Positions 43,288 to 52,682 of a stretch of 64,000 nucleotides of DNA are shown piece after piece (the stretch's first letter is position 1; each line of letters starts with the position of its first letter). Under the pieces are notes generated by a model that saw only the letters and a list, made by a program, of their open reading frames with translations, had not been told where the DNA came from and did no database searches. This DNA comes from Spirosoma endophyticum. GTDB taxonomy: Bacteria; Bacteroidota; Bacteroidia; Cytophagales; Spirosomataceae. The stretch covers positions 62,001 to 126,000 of the forward strand of contig NZ_FOLQ01000016.1 of NCBI RefSeq assembly GCF_900112365.1. The letters run 5' to 3'. A program made the translations under genes and the position numbers.

Positions 43288-45765
43288 TTACTTCCAGTCG
43301 CAGTCTGGCGATAACCATTCCTGGCCAGGGTCAATTGGTGCACCATCGGGGGGAGCTTGCGCACTCGACGGCCGCAGATCGGCCATGTTTCCTTCTGCCC
43401 GGCGAATCTGATCAGCAGCGAACAAATGATGAGCGGCCGTTTTCGGATTCGCGTTGGCTGCGTTGAGCTTGCCTTTTAACTGACTCAGTTTGAACGTAGC
43501 CAAGGCCCGTGCCTGAGGAGTTACGTCCTGATTGCCAGATAAGTCGATCAACTTCTGCAGAAACAACTTATCGGTCAAACGCTTTACCTCCGCCTGGTAT
43601 CCATCGGCTGGATCAGCTTTATACCACGTAACATTGAGCAATTGATCGAGCATTGATTCCAAGCTCAGTTGTGCCGGGTCGATGGCCGATTGGGTCACTA
43701 ATCGACTGACACGTTCAGGATTGAGCATCATCTGGAGCGTCATCCCGGCCGCAGCCTCAGGCGCTCCCATTGGGTCGAACGTAATGCCGGACCGACGTTT
43801 AAATACTTCGCGGGGGTTAGGGTCGTAGCGGAACGGGCGGGGCGGAATCAGGGACAATATTGGCTTTGGGAGCGCCAGAAAGGTTGGGTCAATTGTAGCG
43901 AGCAACGCATCCAGCGCCCGTTTCTGCTCCGGAGCGGGAACCGTCGACATCACCGGCTGACCATCACCCCGCAGCGCGTTTGTGTACGTTTGACCACCCA
44001 CTACTTTGGCCGCCGATTCAACCTGATACCGGTGGAACATATACATTGGTACCAGCACTTCTTCGAGCGTTGCCATCGGTGTGCCAACCGGTATTTTCTT
44101 TTCCGAGAAATTGGCTAAGGCCATTTTCCGGACATCCGATACCCGTTTCAGTTCATCGACCGCATTGGCGCCATTGTCCCACAGGTGCGTGCCGGGGTGC
44201 GCTGAACCTTCGGGCCGGGCATCCTGATCGGTCAGGAACGTCAGGCCAGCTTTGTGCATGTCGGTCACGATTTTGTCCAGTGCCTGTTTTTCATCCGTTC
44301 CATTCGGAAATTGCTCGTAGCCGTAGCGAATGCTCCATTTGTCATAATCGCCAATGTTTTTGGCGTAGGCATCCGACAGGTCAATGCTGGCTCCTTTGAT
44401 CTTGGCTACCATCGTTGGATAATCCATAACCGAAGCCCGGTTTTGCGTACTGGCGATGTAATTATGTGGCAGACCCAGCGTGTGCCCAACTTCGTGTGCG
44501 GCCAGTTGCCGTAACCGATCCAGCGACATTTGCATCATCGGGTCCGATGAGGGAGCGGCTGCACTGGCATAATCGCCTATTAACCCCTGCGCAATCAGAT
44601 AATCCTGCCGGACACGTAGTGAACCCAGCGTAACCTTACCTTTAATGATCTCGCCGGTACGTGGATCGCTGATGCTGCCACCATACGACCACCCCCGCGT
44701 GGAACGGTGCACCCACTGTACAAGGTTATAGCGAACATCCATCGGATCGGCATCAGCCGGGAGCAGTTTTACCTGAAAGGCATTTTTATAGCCAGCCGCT
44801 TCAAACGCCTGATTCCACCAGGCCGTGCCTTCCATCAGCGCCGACCGAATGGGTTCGGGTGTTCCGGGGTCGATGTAGTAAATAATTGGCTTAACCGCTT
44901 CACTGACCGCTGCTGACGGGTCTTTTTTCTCCAGCCGGTGCCGCGAAATATAGCGTTTCATAATCGGTTGGCTAACGGGCGTCGCATAATCGAAATACTC
45001 GATGCCGCCGTAACCGATACGTGGGTCGAACAGCCGGGGTTTGTAGCCTGCATCCGGTAGCTGGACAAATGAATGATGCTGATGCATTGTCACGGCAGAA
45101 GGCGTTGGAACTACCTCACGTAGGTAAGCCCCTGGGTTGTCGCCTGTTAGCGTGATAATTGTTTCGAACTCGGTATTTTGTGGAAAGGCTTTGGTTCGAG
45201 GCAAATACATCGCACTACGTGCCGGATCGAATTTGAACGTGCCTTGTTTAGTGCGGGCGATGGCCTGCACGGCGCCAACGGCATCCTGCATCAGAAAAGG
45301 AGTGAGGTCCACTAATACTTTTCCACCCTCTTCCGCTACAATGTCAAATCCAGCATGAACCGATTTCGCGAAAGATTCCTCAACGGCTTTACGTTCTAGT
45401 ACGTCATTCGTGATAGCGCGATAGGCGTAGTTTGATTCAATAAGCAAAACCTTCGGGCCGCTACGTTGAAATTTCACTACGTGCTCCTGGCCAAGTCGGC
45501 CCCGGTCCAGCCCGATGTCGTTAGAGCCAACGCCCTGTGCTAAAGTTGGGTAATAGAGAAACTCGGTATCGAACGTCGAGATTTCGAGCCAGATTTTGCC
45601 TTTTTTAGCATCCCAATAGTAGGTCATGAAACCGGGATTACGTTCCATACCTGTTGTGAACGTAGCAATACTGCTCGATGCGCCCGTTCCGGTAGGAGCT
45701 TGCGCCCTCAATTGATACGTAGTAATAAATAAAAAGTAGAGAAGTGTAAATAAGCGTTTTTTCAT
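43288..45765 (-). CDS. Zinc-dependent metalloprotease with DUF5117/DUF4953 domains
   Basis: An 825-residue exported protease with signal peptide MKKRLFTLLYFLFITTYQLRAQ. The N-terminal DUF5117 region (about 40-210) includes GRLGQEHVVKFQRSGPKVLL. The catalytic part carries the extended zinc motif HEVGHTLGLPHNY near 425, with the third ligand in the HxxGxxH spacing of metzincins. A conserved Met-turn candidate follows in ASVMDYPTM. The C-terminal section is helical. Proteins of this build are abundant in Bacteroidota and are usually annotated only as zinc-dependent metalloproteases. It is a single gene. The substrate is unknown. Confidence 0.9.
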   Translation of the reverse strand: MKKRLFTLLYFLFITTYQLRAQAPTGTGASSSIATFTTGMERNPGFMTYYWDAKKGKIWLEISTFDTEFLYYPTLAQGVGSNDIGLDRGRLGQEHVVKFQRSGPKVLLIESNYAYRAITNDVLERKAVEESFAKSVHAGFDIVAEEGGKVLVDLTPFLMQDAVGAVQAIARTKQGTFKFDPARSAMYLPRTKAFPQNTEFETIITLTGDNPGAYLREVVPTPSAVTMHQHHSFVQLPDAGYKPRLFDPRIGYGGIEYFDYATPVSQPIMKRYISRHRLEKKDPSAAVSEAVKPIIYYIDPGTPEPIRSALMEGTAWWNQAFEAAGYKNAFQVKLLPADADPMDVRYNLVQWVHRSTRGWSYGGSISDPRTGEIIKGKVTLGSLRVRQDYLIAQGLIGDYASAAAPSSDPMMQMSLDRLRQLAAHEVGHTLGLPHNYIASTQNRASVMDYPTMVAKIKGASIDLSDAYAKNIGDYDKWSIRYGYEQFPNGTDEKQALDKIVTDMHKAGLTFLTDQDARPEGSAHPGTHLWDNGANAVDELKRVSDVRKMALANFSEKKIPVGTPMATLEEVLVPMYMFHRYQVESAAKVVGGQTYTNALRGDGQPVMSTVPAPEQKRALDALLATIDPTFLALPKPILSLIPPRPFRYDPNPREVFKRRSGITFDPMGAPEAAAGMTLQMMLNPERVSRLVTQSAIDPAQLSLESMLDQLLNVTWYKADPADGYQAEVKRLTDKLFLQKLIDLSGNQDVTPQARALATFKLSQLKGKLNAANANPKTAAHHLFAADQIRRAEGNMADLRPSSAQAPPDGAPIDPGQEWLSPDCDWK

Positions 45766-45844
45766 GTTGGCAGAGGTTGTATTTGACGCTCAAGATACGG
45801 GGAAAGAGCTTAAAAATTGATGGCTGATGTTTAGCCATAAAAAA

Positions 45845-45884
45845 ACACGGCTAGTCAATCGCTTTGGTGATTGACTAGCCGTGT
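45845..45884 (-). terminator. Terminator after the DUF4293 gene
   Basis: A 16-base perfect stem (45845-45860 with 45869-45884) and an 8-base loop, followed by TTTTT on the minus strand. It lies 20 bases beyond the DUF4293 stop. Confidence 0.85.
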
Positions 45885-45903
45885 AGATTCCGTTGTTCAG
45901 TTG

Positions 45904-46413
45904 CTAACGTAATCGATCAGACCCGCGCACTAACTTTTCATCCCGACGAATGAATCGGTTGGCCAGCGCGTTGAAAACCAATGCGGCAATGATGGCATAA
46001 AAGCCAGTGAGAAACGTGCCCTGATCGGCGGGATTGCCGTAGACTTTTCCAGCGTAAAGCGTTTTATAAAGGATAATACCCATTATGGCGGTCAGCATGA
46101 GGGCATTGACGGCACATAATGCGGTTTGTGTCAGTCGGTTTTTGTACTGAAAAATGGCGTAGAATGATACCAATCCCACTAAAGCAATCAATAGGGCTAA
46201 ATACCAGACGGTGTCAGCATACGTAGCTGGAGCAGTTTGTACTGGCAGGCCCGGTTGTGGTGTAACAATCTGTTCCTGTGTGTATTGCAATGCGGATAGG
46301 TGAGCCATTGCAGGCGATTGCGTGCCCGCTTTTTCCCAAATTGGATTAGCCAGCGCAAGGCACATGGCAACAGTAATAAGAAACAAAAATATTGTTTGAA
46401 CGCGTTGGATCAT
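45904..46413 (-). CDS. DUF4293 family membrane protein
   Basis: A 169-residue inner-membrane protein with four predicted helices: the N-terminal MIQRVQTIFLFLITVAMCLAL, AVWYLALLIALVGLVSFYAIF-like (TVWYLALLIALVGLVSFYAI here), LCAVNALMLTAIMGIILY and LTGFYAIIAALVFNALANRFIRRDEKLV. The N-terminal MIQRVQ-x(3)-L pattern and the terminal IRRDEKLVR are diagnostic of DUF4293, which is confined to Bacteroidota. Function is unknown. It is divergent from mnmD, which shares the 93-base promoter region. Confidence 0.88.
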   Translation of the reverse strand: MIQRVQTIFLFLITVAMCLALANPIWEKAGTQSPAMAHLSALQYTQEQIVTPQPGLPVQTAPATYADTVWYLALLIALVGLVSFYAIFQYKNRLTQTALCAVNALMLTAIMGIILYKTLYAGKVYGNPADQGTFLTGFYAIIAALVFNALANRFIRRDEKLVRGSDRLR

Positions 46414-46506
46414 TGGAGTTAATGTAAAATGAATACTGGATTAATGGGATGAGTTAATACGTTAGCCATTAATTGAGGGCAAAAATAGCCCAAAAACTGA
46501 TAGATT

Positions 46507-47172
46507 ATGAAAGCAGATGTTCGTCTGATGGTAACAGCCGACGGATCACATACGGTCGTCAATCAGACACTCAATAAAACATACCATTCTGTTCATGGAG
46601 CTTACCAGGAATCACAGCGGGTGTACATCGAATTAGGTCTATTGGCCGCCTTTGAAAAATTCGCTGACGATGAACTGCGTGTTTTTGAAATGGGCTTTGG
46701 TACAGGGCTCAATGCATTGCTAACAGCCCGCGAAGCACTGGATCATCAACGTCGGGTTGTATATACCACTGTTGATGCATTTCCATTAGCACTTGATCAG
46801 GCCCGCCAGCTTAACTACGATGAATTGTTTGGTACGTCCTTTCTGCCGGAACTCCATGAATCGCCCTGGCAGGAATCGATTACTGTAAATCCTTATTTTA
46901 CGCTGCTTAAAATTGAAAGTCGGTTGCAGGAGTTGACTACAACCGATCGTTTCCACGTAATTTATTACGATGCCTTTGCGCCAACTGCTCAGCCCGAACT
47001 CTGGGAGCCCGAGATTTTTCAACAGCTGGCTGATTGGTTAGTACCAGGGGGCATGCTGACTACGTACTGTTCCAAGAGTTATGTGCAACGTAACATGCGG
47101 TCGGCTGGCTTGACTGTCGAAAAACACCCTGGTCCACTCGGGAAACGCGATATACTTAGGGCGATTAAGTAG
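46507..47172 (+). CDS. mnmD: tRNA 5-methylaminomethyl-2-thiouridine methyltransferase MnmD
   Basis: A 221-residue SAM-dependent enzyme completing the wobble uridine-34 modification of tRNAs. It is the stand-alone MnmD (DUF752) domain, which in E. coli is fused to MnmC's oxidase part. It has the SAM motif FEMGFGTGLNALLTA at about 59-73, and the family motif VIYYDAFAPTAQPELWEPEIF. The short form without the FAD-dependent MnmC oxidoreductase is usual in Bacteroidota. The start gives KADVRLMVTADGSHTVVN, the standard N-terminus. Confidence 0.92.
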   Translation: MKADVRLMVTADGSHTVVNQTLNKTYHSVHGAYQESQRVYIELGLLAAFEKFADDELRVFEMGFGTGLNALLTAREALDHQRRVVYTTVDAFPLALDQARQLNYDELFGTSFLPELHESPWQESITVNPYFTLLKIESRLQELTTTDRFHVIYYDAFAPTAQPELWEPEIFQQLADWLVPGGMLTTYCSKSYVQRNMRSAGLTVEKHPGPLGKRDILRAIK

Positions 47173-47285
47173 ACTAATGATGAGAATTACATATTTTAAT
47201 CCCTAATACCAGCCGACTGACTTAATTTTCCGGGTTGCCGAGCGTTATCAATCAAACAATGAATGCTTCAACGACCTGAATACTT

Positions 47286-47879
47286 ATGAACCGACTGTTC
47301 CTCTTTTTTTTCGCTTTTGTTTTGCTCACCATCAGCGCCTTTCGTACTACGTTGCCTACTGAGCGCTCGATCAGCAAGCCCACCGACGAACGCAAACACA
47401 TTAACTGGCTGACTATTCAGGAAGCTTATGCCCTGACAAAGAAGAAGCCCAAGAAATTTGTCGTTGATGTGTATACAAACTGGTGCGGCTGGTGTAAAGT
47501 GATGGATCGAGAGACGTTTTCAAAACCAGCTATTGTTGACTACGTTAATGAAAATTTTTACCCCGTTCGGTTCAATGCGGAGCAAACTGCCGACGTGACG
47601 CTGGGTAAGGAGACATTCAAATATATTGGTGGTGGTAGCAGAGGGGTACACGAACTGGCTGCGGCTCTGTTGAAAAACCAGATGAGTTATCCGACAACAG
47701 TATTTCTGGACGAGAAATTCAATCTGATTCAACCCATTCCTGGTTATCTGGAGCCTCGTACGTTTCATCAGATTATCACATACTTTGGCAAGGATTATCA
47801 TCAGAAAGAACCCTTCGATCAGTACAAGGCCGGCACCTACGCCAGAGAGTTCAGAACAGCCCTAACAGCGAATAAATAA
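47286..47879 (+). CDS. Thioredoxin-fold exported protein
   Basis: A 197-residue protein with an N-terminal signal or anchor (MNRLFLFFFAFVLLTISAFR). The thioredoxin domain at about 50-160 has the redox-active motif NWCGWCKVMDRETF (CxxC at 70-73 approximately) and the cis-Pro in MSYPTTVFL. It resembles the DUF255/thioredoxin-like group that reduces or isomerises disulfides in the envelope. The insert between the two motifs is longer than in plain thioredoxin. It may help fold the Cys-containing lipoproteins of this organism, but no partner is adjacent. It is a single gene ahead of a long palindrome. Confidence 0.82.
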   Translation: MNRLFLFFFAFVLLTISAFRTTLPTERSISKPTDERKHINWLTIQEAYALTKKKPKKFVVDVYTNWCGWCKVMDRETFSKPAIVDYVNENFYPVRFNAEQTADVTLGKETFKYIGGGSRGVHELAAALLKNQMSYPTTVFLDEKFNLIQPIPGYLEPRTFHQIITYFGKDYHQKEPFDQYKAGTYAREFRTALTANK

Positions 47880-47890
47880 AATTAACTTAT

Positions 47891-47951
47891 GTAACGCGGG
47901 TGGAAATCCGCGCTTGGTAAGAGCCCAAGCGCGGATTTCCACCCGCGTTAC
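47891..47951. repeat. Long perfect palindrome, GCGGGTGGAAA family copy 2
   Basis: 27-base perfect arms (47891-47917 with 47925-47951) around a 7-base loop. The element carries the core GCGGGTGGAAATCCGCGC and is related to copy 1 at 16660-16740. It begins 11 bases after the thioredoxin-like gene's stop and ends 4 bases before the -7 element of the next gene, so it could terminate the first gene and influence the second. Confidence 0.85.
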
Positions 47952-47955
47952 TTAT

Positions 47956-47963
47956 TATATTTG
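47956..47963 (+). promoter_or_regulatory. Candidate -7 element for the M13 peptidase gene
   Basis: TATATTTG fits TAnnTTTG, 33 bases upstream of the start codon and directly beside the palindrome. Any -33 element would fall inside the palindrome arm. Confidence 0.45.
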
Positions 47964-47996
47964 TAGCCTTTTATCAAGTACAACGATTTCAGATAC

Positions 47997-50018
47997 ATGA
48001 ACAAACAACTGGCTTTTCTTTTTGCGACGACGGTGGCCGTCGGTTTTATGGCTGCCGATACACGCAAATTTATTGACCCTCAGAACATGGATATGTCTGT
48101 GAAACCGGGCGATAATTTTTACCAGTATGCGAACGGCAACTGGCTGAAACAGAATACTGTTCCAGCGTCCAAAACATCGTGGGGAAGCTTCAACGAACTA
48201 CGGGAGAAGAGCCTTGATGCCATGAAGTCATTGCTCGATGATGCCGCCAAGACAACGACGAAAGGGCGGTTGTACCAAATGGTCGGCGATTATTATACGA
48301 GCGGAATGGATAGTGTTACGATTGAGAATCGAGGTTTTGAGCCCATCAAGCCCGAGCTTGCCCGTGTTGATAAGGTTAACAACAAACAGGCTTTTTTCGA
48401 TGAACTTGCTTACCAGCGAACGCAAAGTAATGGTATGCTATTCGGGTTTTTCGTCGCACAGGATCGTAAGAATGTTAGTAAATATATGCCCCAGTTCAGT
48501 CAGGGCGGCACTACACTTCCTGATCGTGATTACTACCTGAAAAACGACGCACGTAGTGTGAAAATCCGGGATGCCTACCGCGATAATCTGACCAAAATGT
48601 TCACGCTGATTGGTGAAGAAGCGGCTCAGGCTGCCCAGCAGGCGGACGTAATTTTGAACTTCGAGACCGCATTGGCTAAAGCGCAGCTAGCTCGGGTTGA
48701 GTTACGCGATCCTTACAAGACCTACAATAAGCTTACGGTCGCCAGTTTTAACAAGCTGACACCCGGTATCAACTGGGCGGATCAATTGACGAAATTTGGC
48801 GCCAAAGGGCAGGATACCGTACTGGTGCAAAGTCCGGCGTTTTTCCGTTCGCTGGATAGTTTAGTGGCAGCCACACCTATTGAAGATTTGCGCACGTATA
48901 TGCGCTGGAACATCCTGAAAGGCGCGGCTCCATACCTGAGCGATGCGTTTGTGAAACAGAGTTTTGCGTTTTCGAAAGTATTGACAGGTCAGAAAGAGCA
49001 GACGCCCCGCTGGCAACGTATCAGTGGCCTTATCGACAATTCGCTGGGTGATTTGCTAGGCCAGCTTTATGTACAGAGTTACTTCAAACCCGAGGCCAAG
49101 CAGCGCATGCTGACGTTAGTCGGGAATCTCGAAACGTCCTACAAAGAGCATATCAAAAATCTCGACTGGATGAGTGAGGAAACCAAGAAAAAAGCCCTCA
49201 CTAAACTGCTGGCCTTCAAACGGAAAATTGGGTACCCGGATAAATGGAAAAACTATGAAGGCGTCACCATTGCGCGAAACGATTTCTATGGCAACGTGAA
49301 ATCGGCGAGTAAGTGGTCGTACAACTACATGATTAACCGATTGGGTAAGCCGGTTGACAAGATGGAGTGGGGCATGACACCGCCAACAGTGAATGCCTAT
49401 TATAATCCAGTCAACAACGAAATCGCTTTTCCGGCCGCTATTCTGCAATTTCCCTTCTTCGACTTCGAGGCCGACGATGCCATTAATTATGGCGGAATTG
49501 GAGCCGTAATTGGTCACGAAATGACCCACGGCTTCGATGATCAGGGACGACAATATGATTCTGATGGAACACTACGTGACTGGTGGACCAAAGCTGATGC
49601 TGATAATTTCAAAAAACGGGCTGATCAGGTAAAAGATCAATTCTTTGGATTTAAAGTGCTTGATTCGATCAAAGTAAATGGTCAGTTAACGCTGGGCGAA
49701 AATCTAGCCGATCTTGGTGGCCTGACTATTGCCTACGATGCTTTTAAAAAAACGGCTCAAGGTAAGTCGAGCGGCAAAAAAAGTATGATTGATGGCTTCA
49801 CACCCGATCAGCGATTTTTTCTGTCGTGGGCGCAAGTCTGGCGAATTAACGTACTGCCAGAAACCCAGGCTCAATTGATCATGACCGACCCACACGCGCC
49901 GGGTCTTTATAGGTGCAATGGACCATTGTCAAATATAAATGCCTGGTATCAGGCGTTCAATGTTCAGCCCGGCGATAAAATGTATAAAAAGCCTGAGGAT
50001 CGGATTAAGGTTTGGTAA
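47997..50018 (+). CDS. Peptidase family M13 (neprilysin/PepO-like) metalloendopeptidase
   Basis: A 673-residue exported zinc endopeptidase that cuts small peptides. It has a signal peptide (MNKQLAFLFATTVAVGFMAADT). The M13 N-terminal domain begins with PGDNFYQYANGNWLKQNTVP, one of the family's best markers, and includes GGTTLPDRDYYLK. The zinc site is HEMTH in IGHEMTHGFDDQGRQYD near 505, with the third ligand Glu in GENLADLGGL; NAYYNPVNNEIAFPA binds the peptide backbone. The C-terminus ends KPEDRIKVW, the conserved Trp end. Length and motifs are normal, so it is probably active in the periplasm. Confidence 0.95.
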   Translation: MNKQLAFLFATTVAVGFMAADTRKFIDPQNMDMSVKPGDNFYQYANGNWLKQNTVPASKTSWGSFNELREKSLDAMKSLLDDAAKTTTKGRLYQMVGDYYTSGMDSVTIENRGFEPIKPELARVDKVNNKQAFFDELAYQRTQSNGMLFGFFVAQDRKNVSKYMPQFSQGGTTLPDRDYYLKNDARSVKIRDAYRDNLTKMFTLIGEEAAQAAQQADVILNFETALAKAQLARVELRDPYKTYNKLTVASFNKLTPGINWADQLTKFGAKGQDTVLVQSPAFFRSLDSLVAATPIEDLRTYMRWNILKGAAPYLSDAFVKQSFAFSKVLTGQKEQTPRWQRISGLIDNSLGDLLGQLYVQSYFKPEAKQRMLTLVGNLETSYKEHIKNLDWMSEETKKKALTKLLAFKRKIGYPDKWKNYEGVTIARNDFYGNVKSASKWSYNYMINRLGKPVDKMEWGMTPPTVNAYYNPVNNEIAFPAAILQFPFFDFEADDAINYGGIGAVIGHEMTHGFDDQGRQYDSDGTLRDWWTKADADNFKKRADQVKDQFFGFKVLDSIKVNGQLTLGENLADLGGLTIAYDAFKKTAQGKSSGKKSMIDGFTPDQRFFLSWAQVWRINVLPETQAQLIMTDPHAPGLYRCNGPLSNINAWYQAFNVQPGDKMYKKPEDRIKVW

Positions 50019-50171
50019 ACGAGATAACGCAGTAGAGAGCCGTGCTCAAGCAATTGGGTGCGGCTTTCTGTTTTACAATGCATACATAGTTTGCTTAACT
50101 TTCAGGGCGTTTTAGTACTACGCTTCTTATGAATTCATTCTCGAAAGCGTATAAAATTCCTTACCTGTTAC

Positions 50172-50705
50172 ATGAAAACATCTTATCTTTTTCTGGTATT
50201 GACTGCTATAGGGCTGTCGTGCCAGACCAAACCCAAACAGGAGACTGCCACTACGTCCATAGCCACAGAGGATAGTGCCTCGGCGTTGGCAAAACGTCCT
50301 GGTCCAGACACCCCAAGATCAGCGGCCGACCGGTTGGTGAGAGCCCTTTATTTCGAACACAACAAGAAAGAGAATCCATTTCAGGAGAAGAAAGATCGTA
50401 CGTTGGTGGACCAGTTTTTTGCAAAACCCACCGCCGATCTGATCTGGAGCGATGCGTTGAAATCGGCCGGTAAAGTGAACCGATCAAAAATAAACCTTCT
50501 CTTTAATGCACCCGATGCAGCCGTCAAGAAAACCTGGGTGCTTCCTGCAATCGTAGGCGGTTCAAGAGCGATCGTGTACGTAACATTCGAAAACAAAGGC
50601 AAAGTTGAGGAAGTCAGGATTGACATGCAGCAGATTAGCGGTCGTTGGCGAATTACAGAGATGGTTTATCCTGACGGGAAACGGCTAACTCAATTACTAC
50701 AATAG
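50172..50705 (+). CDS. DUF3828-like lipoprotein
   Basis: A 177-residue lipoprotein with signal MKTSYLFLVLTAIGLSCQTK (lipobox Cys17). After a Ser/Thr-rich linker comes SAADRLVRALYFEHNKK and QFFAKPTADLIWSDALKSAG, the two-helix start seen in DUF3828 proteins, followed by VYVTFENKGKVEEVRIDMQ and GRWRITEMVYPDG, a mixed beta-sheet end. The fold is probably the NTF2-like or cystatin-like type, but no function is known. It stands alone before the tRNA cluster. The family call is tentative. Confidence 0.55.
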   Translation: MKTSYLFLVLTAIGLSCQTKPKQETATTSIATEDSASALAKRPGPDTPRSAADRLVRALYFEHNKKENPFQEKKDRTLVDQFFAKPTADLIWSDALKSAGKVNRSKINLLFNAPDAAVKKTWVLPAIVGGSRAIVYVTFENKGKVEEVRIDMQQISGRWRITEMVYPDGKRLTQLLQ

Positions 50706-50843
50706 CGGATGCCTAAGCGAAATAGCTAACTACGTGTATTTTAAGCACAATAATGATAACTTTTCACTCATAGACTTTACAACCTATGGGCAAGGGAGTA
50801 TCTCATTATAAAAGTGAACCATAAATTATTTTTAATTGATCTG

Positions 50844-50873
50844 TTGACAACGTCGCAAAAACGTGTAATTTTG
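50844..50873 (+). promoter_or_regulatory. Promoter of the tRNA-Tyr/Gly/Thr cluster
   Basis: TTG at 50844-50846 (within TTGACA) and TAATTTTG at 50866-50873 are 19 bases apart, an excellent match to the Bacteroidota promoter. Transcription is expected near 50880, 45 bases before tRNA-Tyr. Confidence 0.75.
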
Positions 50874-50924
50874 CAACTCCAAACCGGAAAGGGGGCGGGA
50901 AATGTTCTTTTACTAGTGAATTTC

Positions 50925-51007
50925 GGGGAGTTTCCAGAGTGGCCAAATGGATCAGACTGTAAATCTGCTGGCGTACGCCTTCGGAGGTTCGAATCCTCCA
51001 CTCCCCA
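50925..51007 (+). tRNA. tRNA-Tyr (GUA)
   Basis: An 83-base class II tRNA with a long variable arm. Acceptor GGGGAGT pairs with ACTCCCC, with discriminator A at 51007. The anticodon loop is CTGTAAA, reading GTA. The T arm is GGAGGTTCGAATCCTCC. The 3' CCA is not encoded. Confidence 0.95.
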
Positions 51008-51019
51008 CAAAAAAGTCGC

Positions 51020-51077
51020 GAGTCGACAGGCAATAGTAAGTTTACAGTAAAGACTATTGACTGATGACTATCGACTC
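51020..51077. repeat. Intergenic imperfect palindrome, GACT family (copy B)
   Basis: Between tRNA-Tyr and tRNA-Gly. GAGTCGA at the left end is matched by TCGACTC at the right end, CAATAGT by ACTATTG further in, and GTTTACAGTA sits in the centre. Bases 51050-51070 are identical to 60667-60687. Confidence 0.65.
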
Positions 51078-51081
51078 TCTT

Positions 51082-51154
51082 GCGGAAGTAGCTCAATTGG
51101 TAGAGCGATAGCCTTCCAAGCTATAGGTTGCGGGTTCGAGACCCGTCTTCCGCT
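51082..51154 (+). tRNA. tRNA-Gly (UCC)
   Basis: A 73-base tRNA. Acceptor GCGGAAG pairs with CTTCCGC, with discriminator T at 51154. The anticodon loop is CTTCCAA, reading TCC. The T arm GCGGGTTCGAGACCCGT is standard. The 3' CCA is not encoded. Confidence 0.95.
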
Positions 51155-51228
51155 CAATGGCACATGGCCCTTAGCTGACCATCGTTTTTAACGACTGAGT
51201 GCTAATGGCTAATGACTGGTTAAAGCAA

Positions 51229-51300
<72 letters not shown>

Positions 51301-51303
51301 CAG

Positions 51304-51325
51304 GACTTCGTGAAGAAGTCTTTTT
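51304..51325 (+). terminator. Terminator after tRNA-Thr, before tuf
   Basis: GACTTC (51304-51309) and GAAGTC (51315-51320) with a 5-base loop and TTTTT after it. The stem is short, so partial read-through into tuf is likely; no separate TAnnTTTG element is evident between here and the tuf start. Confidence 0.6.
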
Positions 51326-51438
51326 GAGTTTTAAGCTAAAACGGCGTCAGACCTCAATAGGGTGATCTCGTTCGGCTTAATTGACGTTAAGCGAGTTCAT
51401 CCAATAACAAAAACAGTTCACAATAGCGTTTTAAAAAC

Positions 51439-52626
51439 ATGGCAAAAGAGAATTTTGACCGCTCGAAACCGCACGTAAACATCGGTACGATTGGTCACGT
51501 TGACCACGGTAAAACGACGCTGACGGCTGCCATTACGAAAGTGCTGGCCGGAAAGGGTCTGGCCGCAATTCGGGACTTTTCCTCGATTGACAACGCTCCT
51601 GAAGAAAAAGAGCGCGGTATCACCATCAATACATCGCACGTTGAATATTCAACCGCGAATCGCCACTATGCACACGTTGACTGCCCAGGCCACGCTGACT
51701 ATGTGAAAAACATGGTTACGGGTGCTGCTCAGATGGACGGAGCTATCCTCGTGGTAGCTGCAACAGACGGCCCAATGCCACAAACGCGTGAGCACATCCT
51801 GCTTGCCCGTCAGGTTGGTGTGCCTCAGCTTGTTGTGTTCATGAACAAAGTGGACATGGTCGACGATCCAGAATTGCTCGAACTCGTTGAGATGGAAATC
51901 CGCGAGCTATTGAGCTTCTATAACTTTGACGGCGACAACATCCCGGTTATTCAAGGTTCGGCTCTTGGTGGTCTGAACGGCGATGCTAAATGGGTTGCTA
52001 CCATTGAAGAGTTGATGCAGAGTGTGGATGATTTCATTCCCCTGCCTCCTCGTATGACCGAATTGCCGTTCCTGATGCCAGTGGAAGATGTATTCTCGAT
52101 CACAGGTCGTGGTACAGTTGCTACAGGTCGGATCGAGCGCGGAATCATCAACTCGGGTGAGCAAGTTGAAATCCTGGGTATGGGTGCCGAAAACCTGAAA
52201 TCAGTTGTAACGGGTGTTGAAATGTTCCGGAAAATTCTGGACCGTGGGGAAGCCGGTGACAACGTAGGTCTTCTGCTCCGTGGTATTGAAAAAACCGATA
52301 TCCGTCGTGGTATGGTTATTTGCAAACCAGGTTCAGTAACTCCACACTTGAAGTTCAAAGCTGAGGTTTATGTACTCTCGAAAGAGGAAGGTGGCCGTCA
52401 CACGCCGTTCTTCAATAAGTACCGTCCACAGTTTTACTTCCGCACCACAGACGTAACAGGCGAAATTACATTGCCTGCCAACGTTGAAATGGTGATGCCT
52501 GGTGATAACATCACAATTGAAGTAAGTCTGATCAACAAGATCGCTATGGAAAAAGGTCTACGTTTCGCTATTCGCGAAGGTGGCCGTACCGTAGGTGCTG
52601 GTCAGGTAACGGAAATTCTTGACTAG
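51439..52626 (+). CDS. tuf: Translation elongation factor Tu
   Basis: A 395-residue GTPase that delivers aminoacyl-tRNA to the ribosome. G-domain motifs are all present: [11 protein letters not shown] (P loop, residues 15-25), [12 protein letters not shown] (switch I), [12 protein letters not shown] (switch II), NKVDM (NKxD, with Val where many have Cys) and SALGG. Domains II and III follow, with [13 protein letters not shown] and the C-terminal [14 protein letters not shown]. It is the only tuf in the window and lies in the order tRNA-Thr-tuf-tRNA-Trp-secE, as in other Bacteroidota. The adjacent terminator at 52647 ends the unit. Confidence 0.98.
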   Translation: MAKENFDRSKPHVNIGTIGHVDHGKTTLTAAITKVLAGKGLAAIRDFSSIDNAPEEKERGITINTSHVEYSTANRHYAHVDCPGHADYVKNMVTGAAQMDGAILVVAATDGPMPQTREHILLARQVGVPQLVVFMNKVDMVDDPELLELVEMEIRELLSFYNFDGDNIPVIQGSALGGLNGDAKWVATIEELMQSVDDFIPLPPRMTELPFLMPVEDVFSITGRGTVATGRIERGIINSGEQVEILGMGAENLKSVVTGVEMFRKILDRGEAGDNVGLLLRGIEKTDIRRGMVICKPGSVTPHLKFKAEVYVLSKEEGGRHTPFFNKYRPQFYFRTTDVTGEITLPANVEMVMPGDNITIEVSLINKIAMEKGLRFAIREGGRTVGAGQVTEILD

Positions 52627-52646
52627 TATTCATAAGAGTTCGTATA

Positions 52647-52682
52647 TAACAAAAGCCTTTCCCAACGGAGAGGCTTTTGTTA
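52647..52682 (+). terminator. Terminator of tuf
   Basis: TAACAAAAGCCT (52647-52658) pairs with AGGCTTTTGTTA (52671-52682), with a 12-base loop; the arm itself provides the T-rich tail. Confidence 0.85.
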
